DNA of 64,000 nucleotides from Kandleria vitulina DSM 20405. GTDB taxonomy: Bacteria; Bacillota_I; Bacilli_A; Erysipelotrichales; Coprobacillaceae. The notes under the pieces were generated by a model. It searched no databases and was not told the DNA's origin. It was given only the letters and a program-made list of their open reading frames with translations. Within the stretch, counting starts at the first letter, position 1. Every line of letters starts with the position of its first letter. Positions 60,857 through 64,000 of this stretch are shown in pieces. The translations under genes and the position numbers were made by a program. The stretch is taken from assembly GCF_000702065.1 (NCBI RefSeq), contig NZ_KL370857.1, positions 59,132 through 123,131 on the forward strand, in the 5' to 3' direction.

Positions 60857-61738
60857 ATGAAAACTTTAGCGATTGATATTGGAGGTACTTTTATCAAGTA
60901 CGGTTTAATAGATGAAGAGTGTCACCTTTCTCAAAAAGGAAAGGTGCCGACACCTCAAGATACACAGGAACATATTCTAGAAGTTCTTAGTGGTCTTTAT
61001 CATCAATTTGATGAAGACTTAGAAGGAATCGCAATCAGTGCACCAGGACGCATTGATAGTGAAAATGGTGTTATGATCACTGGGGGTGCTTTACGCTATT
61101 TAGATGGTTTCCATCTTATTGAAAATCTTAAGCCGCTATGTGATAATAAGCCTATTTCAATAGAAAATGATGCAAAAGCAGCTGCTTTATGTGAATCATG
61201 GATAGGATCTTCAAAAGATTGTGAGAACAGTGTAGTCATGATTTTTGGGTCAGGCATTGGTGGAGGTATTGTCTATAAGAATGATATCATTCGTGGACAT
61301 CAGCTTATTGCCGGTGAATTTAGTCCTGTCTTTTCAGATATGAGAAGAGATTCTTATCGTGAAATGGCAGATGATTATTCTACTTTGACTGTAGTTAAGA
61401 AAGTAAAAGAAACAAAGAATGATGAATCTCTTACAGGAGAAGATATGATGAGACTCTATCGTGAAGGTGATGAAGAAGTCGTATCTATAGTAGAAGACTG
61501 GTTTTTTGCGATCGCAAAATATTGTTATAATATTGATAATATCATCAATCCAGATATTATCTGTATTGGTGGAGGAATCAGTGAAGATCCATTATTTGTA
61601 GAAGGAATTAAAAAGGCCTTAGTTGAAATTGAAAAGCATGCTTTTATATTTAGAAAACCACCAATTACGGTATGTCAGTACCACAATGATTCTAATTTAA
61701 TTGGTGCTTATTATACATTTAAAAAGACTCTGCATTAA
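60857..61738 (+). CDS. ROK family sugar kinase
   Basis: A 293-residue ROK kinase. The ATP loop is D-I-G-G-T-F-I-K (residues 7-14), the catalytic Asp lies in I-E-N-D-A-K-A-A (about 103-110), and G-S-G-I-G-G-G-I-V follows. The usual zinc motif CxCGxxGCxE after the H/E region is absent, as in a minor branch of ROK kinases. SD AAGGGGG; TATAAT about 30 bp upstream. It probably phosphorylates a hexose or N-acyl hexosamine. Confidence 0.9.
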   Translation: MKTLAIDIGGTFIKYGLIDEECHLSQKGKVPTPQDTQEHILEVLSGLYHQFDEDLEGIAISAPGRIDSENGVMITGGALRYLDGFHLIENLKPLCDNKPISIENDAKAAALCESWIGSSKDCENSVVMIFGSGIGGGIVYKNDIIRGHQLIAGEFSPVFSDMRRDSYREMADDYSTLTVVKKVKETKNDESLTGEDMMRLYREGDEEVVSIVEDWFFAIAKYCYNIDNIINPDIICIGGGISEDPLFVEGIKKALVEIEKHAFIFRKPPITVCQYHNDSNLIGAYYTFKKTLH

Positions 61739-61752
61739 TCTGCAGAGTCTAT
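61722..61752. terminator. Bidirectional terminator between ROK and O-antigen-ligase-like genes
   Basis: AGACTCTGCA / TGCAGAGTCT with a 6-nt loop. The two genes overlap by 4 bp within it. Confidence 0.75.
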
Positions 61753-62913
61753 TTCTTTCTTATAGGCATCAAAGCTACCGATGATTATTAGGAACAATAC
61801 TGATGTCTGGACAAAGAAGATTGTGTAGTCAAGACATCCATGAATAAGGGTCATGAGAATGAAGCCTACAATAAGACCAACAAGGTTATCATTGCATCCT
61901 AATTTATGTAGCTTATGAAGACGTTTTGTAGAAGCAACAAAGTATGGTGCAATTGTCGCAATACCGACAATCCCAAAGGAAAGAACGGGATCAATAAAAA
62001 CATTGTGAGCATGCTGAGTGGGATGAGCATTTGGATAGTTTTTATAGATATGCCAGTATGTCATTGGACCTTCTCCAAATAATGGATGAGTCTTAATGTT
62101 CAATAAGGCTACACGCCAGATATTCAATCGTACTCCAAGATAATGCTTGAAATTAGACATACGTGGAATATAGCGAGGATGTGTTGCTAAAAAGACAACC
62201 GCAACCCCTGACAATGAAGCTAGTAATGCAAATAGTTTTTTATGATGACTATATAGCAACATGATGACTAGTCCTGCCATTAATGCTGGCCAGGCTGTTC
62301 TACATCCTGTGAGATAAAGTATAAATAGATTTAATAAAGTAATGAGTATGTAAGAAACTAATCTTTTGATAGAATAGGATTTATTTAGTATTTTATAGAA
62401 TGTAATACCTACGAAGAAGTTGATCATCATGGCATAGTAATTAGAATTAAAATACACAGAATGAACACGATTAGGTGGTGTATTAAAAATAATGATTTCA
62501 AAGTGATCAATATTAAATGTATGTAGGATATACATGTACTGAATAAAACCGATTATACCTACTACAGCACTTAAATAAATAATCAGGGTTGTCATTGTTT
62601 CAAAAAAACGTGGTGTCAGATGTTCTCTAAAGAAAAGAGAAATAGTAAAGAACATGACCAACAAGAATGTAAAACCAAAGCCAATCCAGTTCTGATAGAA
62701 TAATGATACAAGCAGCTGTAGTATTGTGAAGAATAAGATAAAACGACTGCCTTTAATATGTTGATAAGCGCTCTTTATATCACCTGTCTTTAATAAATAA
62801 AGAGTGAGAATAAGCCATACTAAGGCACAAGGAATCATCGGGAGAAATAAGGCGATGATCATGATGGTCATCAGCTTTTCTTCACGTGTTAGCTGTTTAA
62901 AGAATGTAAACAT
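61735..62913 (-). CDS. O-antigen ligase/polymerase family membrane protein
   Basis: A 392-residue protein with about 11-12 membrane helices and one large outward loop (about residues 250-305) containing R-L-N-I-W-R-V-A and H-P-L-F-G-E-G-P, the Wzy/WaaL-type signature; H-A-H-N-V-F-I-D follows. It probably polymerises or ligates cell-surface polysaccharide. The start at 62913 follows AGGAGG; the longer frame to 62964 has no ribosome site. No polysaccharide cluster is adjacent. Confidence 0.87.
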   Translation of the reverse strand: MFTFFKQLTREEKLMTIMIIALFLPMIPCALVWLILTLYLLKTGDIKSAYQHIKGSRFILFFTILQLLVSLFYQNWIGFGFTFLLVMFFTISLFFREHLTPRFFETMTTLIIYLSAVVGIIGFIQYMYILHTFNIDHFEIIIFNTPPNRVHSVYFNSNYYAMMINFFVGITFYKILNKSYSIKRLVSYILITLLNLFILYLTGCRTAWPALMAGLVIMLLYSHHKKLFALLASLSGVAVVFLATHPRYIPRMSNFKHYLGVRLNIWRVALLNIKTHPLFGEGPMTYWHIYKNYPNAHPTQHAHNVFIDPVLSFGIVGIATIAPYFVASTKRLHKLHKLGCNDNLVGLIVGFILMTLIHGCLDYTIFFVQTSVLFLIIIGSFDAYKKEIDSAD

Positions 62914-62989
62914 GTAAAAGCCTCCTGTGTTCTCTATTTTACATGAATTCATAGGGAAAGACAAACTGGTATAAAAAAGGAAAACATAT

Positions 62990-63003
62990 TATAATACGAA
63001 ATA
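62990..63003 (+). promoter_or_regulatory. -10 element abutting the exonuclease start codon
   Basis: TATAAT (62990-62995) lies 7 nt before the ATG at 63003, with no SD between them, suggesting a leaderless transcript. Confidence 0.5.
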
Positions 63004-64000
63004 TGAAGACATTAAGAGAAATAAATCAAGAATATCATTTTGAAAAAGAGCGATTAAGACAATGGTTAATAAATAAAGAAATTGATGCTCCAGAAGAAAT
63101 CTATGATCTTGTATGTGATCAGGTGCTAGAAGATTATATTAAAGAAGAACAGTATGTCATTAGACATACTCCAATAAGAAAGAAATATCAGCTTGTTGAT
63201 GAATATGAAGCACCAGAGCTTATTCCGATGCCTTTTACAATATTAAATATCCATGATTGTGTTATCCTAGATACAGAAACAACAGGATTATATAAGGATG
63301 ATGAAATTGTCGAACTATCCGTATTGGATATGTTAGGACATGAACTTTATCATTCTCTTTTTAAGCCAGAAAAGAAAATGGGAAAAGCTGCAATCAGGGT
63401 GACAGGTCTTGATCATGAGCAGCTTGCTCATGAGCCACTGTTTAAGGATGAATGGAGAAAAATAAAGAAGGCCATTGGTAAAAAAAGAATAATCGGTCAT
63501 AATGTTGCTTTTGATTATCGTATAACTGTCTCAACAGCTCTGCGTTATGGTATAGAAGAAAGTGAAGTCAAAAGACTGTTCTACAATATGATTGATTCCA
63601 AAGAAATCGCAAAGAAGTATATTAAAACATCAAGCTATAAGCTTGAAGATCTTTGTCGATTATTTCATATTACAGATCCCCAAAAGCATCGTGCAACTTA
63701 TGATTGTCTGATGACATTACAGATGCTAAGAGCATTAGAGAATCATCTTATTAATAGAGGAATAACCAAAGAATCATTGGTATATGATCCATTAGTTATC
63801 AAGAAGGAAAAAGAGATCATGAATAATAGAAATAAAGCGATAATTTACAGTTATAAGGCAGAAAAATCTATCACAGATATTTCACTATTCTTTGGTGTAA
63901 GCTGTGATGAGATAGTTGACATTATCATAGAAGAATATAAGAAAGAAGAATTTGTTCTTCATGTTGATAAAGAAATAGAAGAGAAGGTTATCTTTTTAAC
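63003..64000 (+). CDS. DEDDh 3'-5' exonuclease domain protein (partial, runs off the window)
   Basis: At least 332 residues. An N-terminal helical region of about 80 residues is followed by a DnaQ-type exonuclease with all DEDDh residues: Asp90 and Glu92 (I-L-D-T-E-T-T-G), Asp171 (H-N-V-A-F-D-Y), His229 and Asp234 (H-R-A-T-Y-D). A C-terminal extension from about residue 260, including an HTH-like stretch (I-T-D-I-S-L-F-F-G-V-S), continues past the edge. It is shorter or different from the DnaQ of PolC. No ribosome site lies before the ATG. The full length and domains are unknown. Confidence 0.82.
   Translation, partial: MKTLREINQEYHFEKERLRQWLINKEIDAPEEIYDLVCDQVLEDYIKEEQYVIRHTPIRKKYQLVDEYEAPELIPMPFTILNIHDCVILDTETTGLYKDDEIVELSVLDMLGHELYHSLFKPEKKMGKAAIRVTGLDHEQLAHEPLFKDEWRKIKKAIGKKRIIGHNVAFDYRITVSTALRYGIEESEVKRLFYNMIDSKEIAKKYIKTSSYKLEDLCRLFHITDPQKHRATYDCLMTLQMLRALENHLINRGITKESLVYDPLVIKKEKEIMNNRNKAIIYSYKAEKSITDISLFFGVSCDEIVDIIIEEYKKEEFVLHVDKEIEEKVIFL

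Overview
The window looks like the chromosome of a low-GC, anaerobic gut or rumen Firmicute, most probably an Erysipelotrichia-type organism (Catenibacterium, Kandleria or Sharpea-like). That placement is inferred from strongly AT-biased codons, strong AGGAGG-type ribosome sites, a flavodiiron/rubredoxin protein, a ThiH-type (anaerobic) thiazole pathway and a type II CRISPR repeat. I have no database comparison, so the genus is a guess. There is no prophage and no intact transposon. The only mobile-element trace I see is an IS200/IS605-like end hairpin near 60.5 kb.

Layout. 0-0.2 kb: trailer end of a type II-A CRISPR array (cas genes lie to the left, outside the window). 0.4-1.3 kb: MazG-like hydrolase and a membrane-anchored protein. 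1.3-6.8 kb: a glycoside-use module (AraC regulator divergent from a GPH symporter, an MFS permease and a cytoplasmic GH78-like enzyme), bounded on both sides by hairpins with identical 15-bp arms. 6.8-8.2 kb: an unusual protein joining a PTS EIIB-like domain to a ROK-like domain. 8.3-18.2 kb: housekeeping and regulatory genes (NifX/NifB-type protein, LysR/YeiH pair, DUF4186, deoxynucleoside kinase, nitroreductase, MBL hydrolase, paired half-size DMT transporters with a divergent Crp-like regulator, adenosine deaminase, two methyltransferases). 18.3-23.1 kb: flavodiiron protein, membrane-anchored GH3 beta-N-acetylhexosaminidase, a small helical protein and a zinc-dependent phospholipase C-like protein in one tight operon. 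23.2-28.9 kb: hybrid histidine kinase, AI-2E family permease, Tex.

28.9-37.3 kb: tandem glycine riboswitch with a Na+/alanine-glycine symporter, then small enzymes (thioredoxin-like, HD, phosphoesterase, NlpC/P60), several small unknown proteins, a PadR regulator and an exported DNA/RNA nuclease. 37.4-39.8 kb: an 821-residue coiled-coil protein with a regular 28-residue repeat, resembling bacterial cytoskeletal rods. 39.9-45.0 kb: HAD phosphatase, AzlCD exporter, TPR protein, CaCA exchanger and a barnase/barstar pair with a lipoprotein-type barnase. 45.0-50.3 kb: a 360-bp gap with two terminator units, MurE, AlaX-type tRNA editing protein, RelQ and an orphan histidine kinase. 50.4-54.9 kb: complete livJHMGF importer. 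55-56.2 kb: ZIP transporter and MscL.

56.3-60.0 kb: two TPP riboswitches in series, each followed by its own terminator, control thiS-thiF-thiG-thiH-tenI. This operon makes only the thiazole half of thiamine. 60.1-64 kb: small protein, tRNA-Thr(CGU), a gap with the IS-like relic and a candidate structured RNA, ROK kinase, O-antigen-ligase-like protein and a DEDDh exonuclease that runs off the right edge.

The strongest leads for follow-up are the EIIB-ROK fusion, the 28-residue-repeat rod protein, the serial TPP riboswitches, the structured intergenic RNAs at 45.1 and 60.7 kb, and the self-complementary CRISPR spacer.
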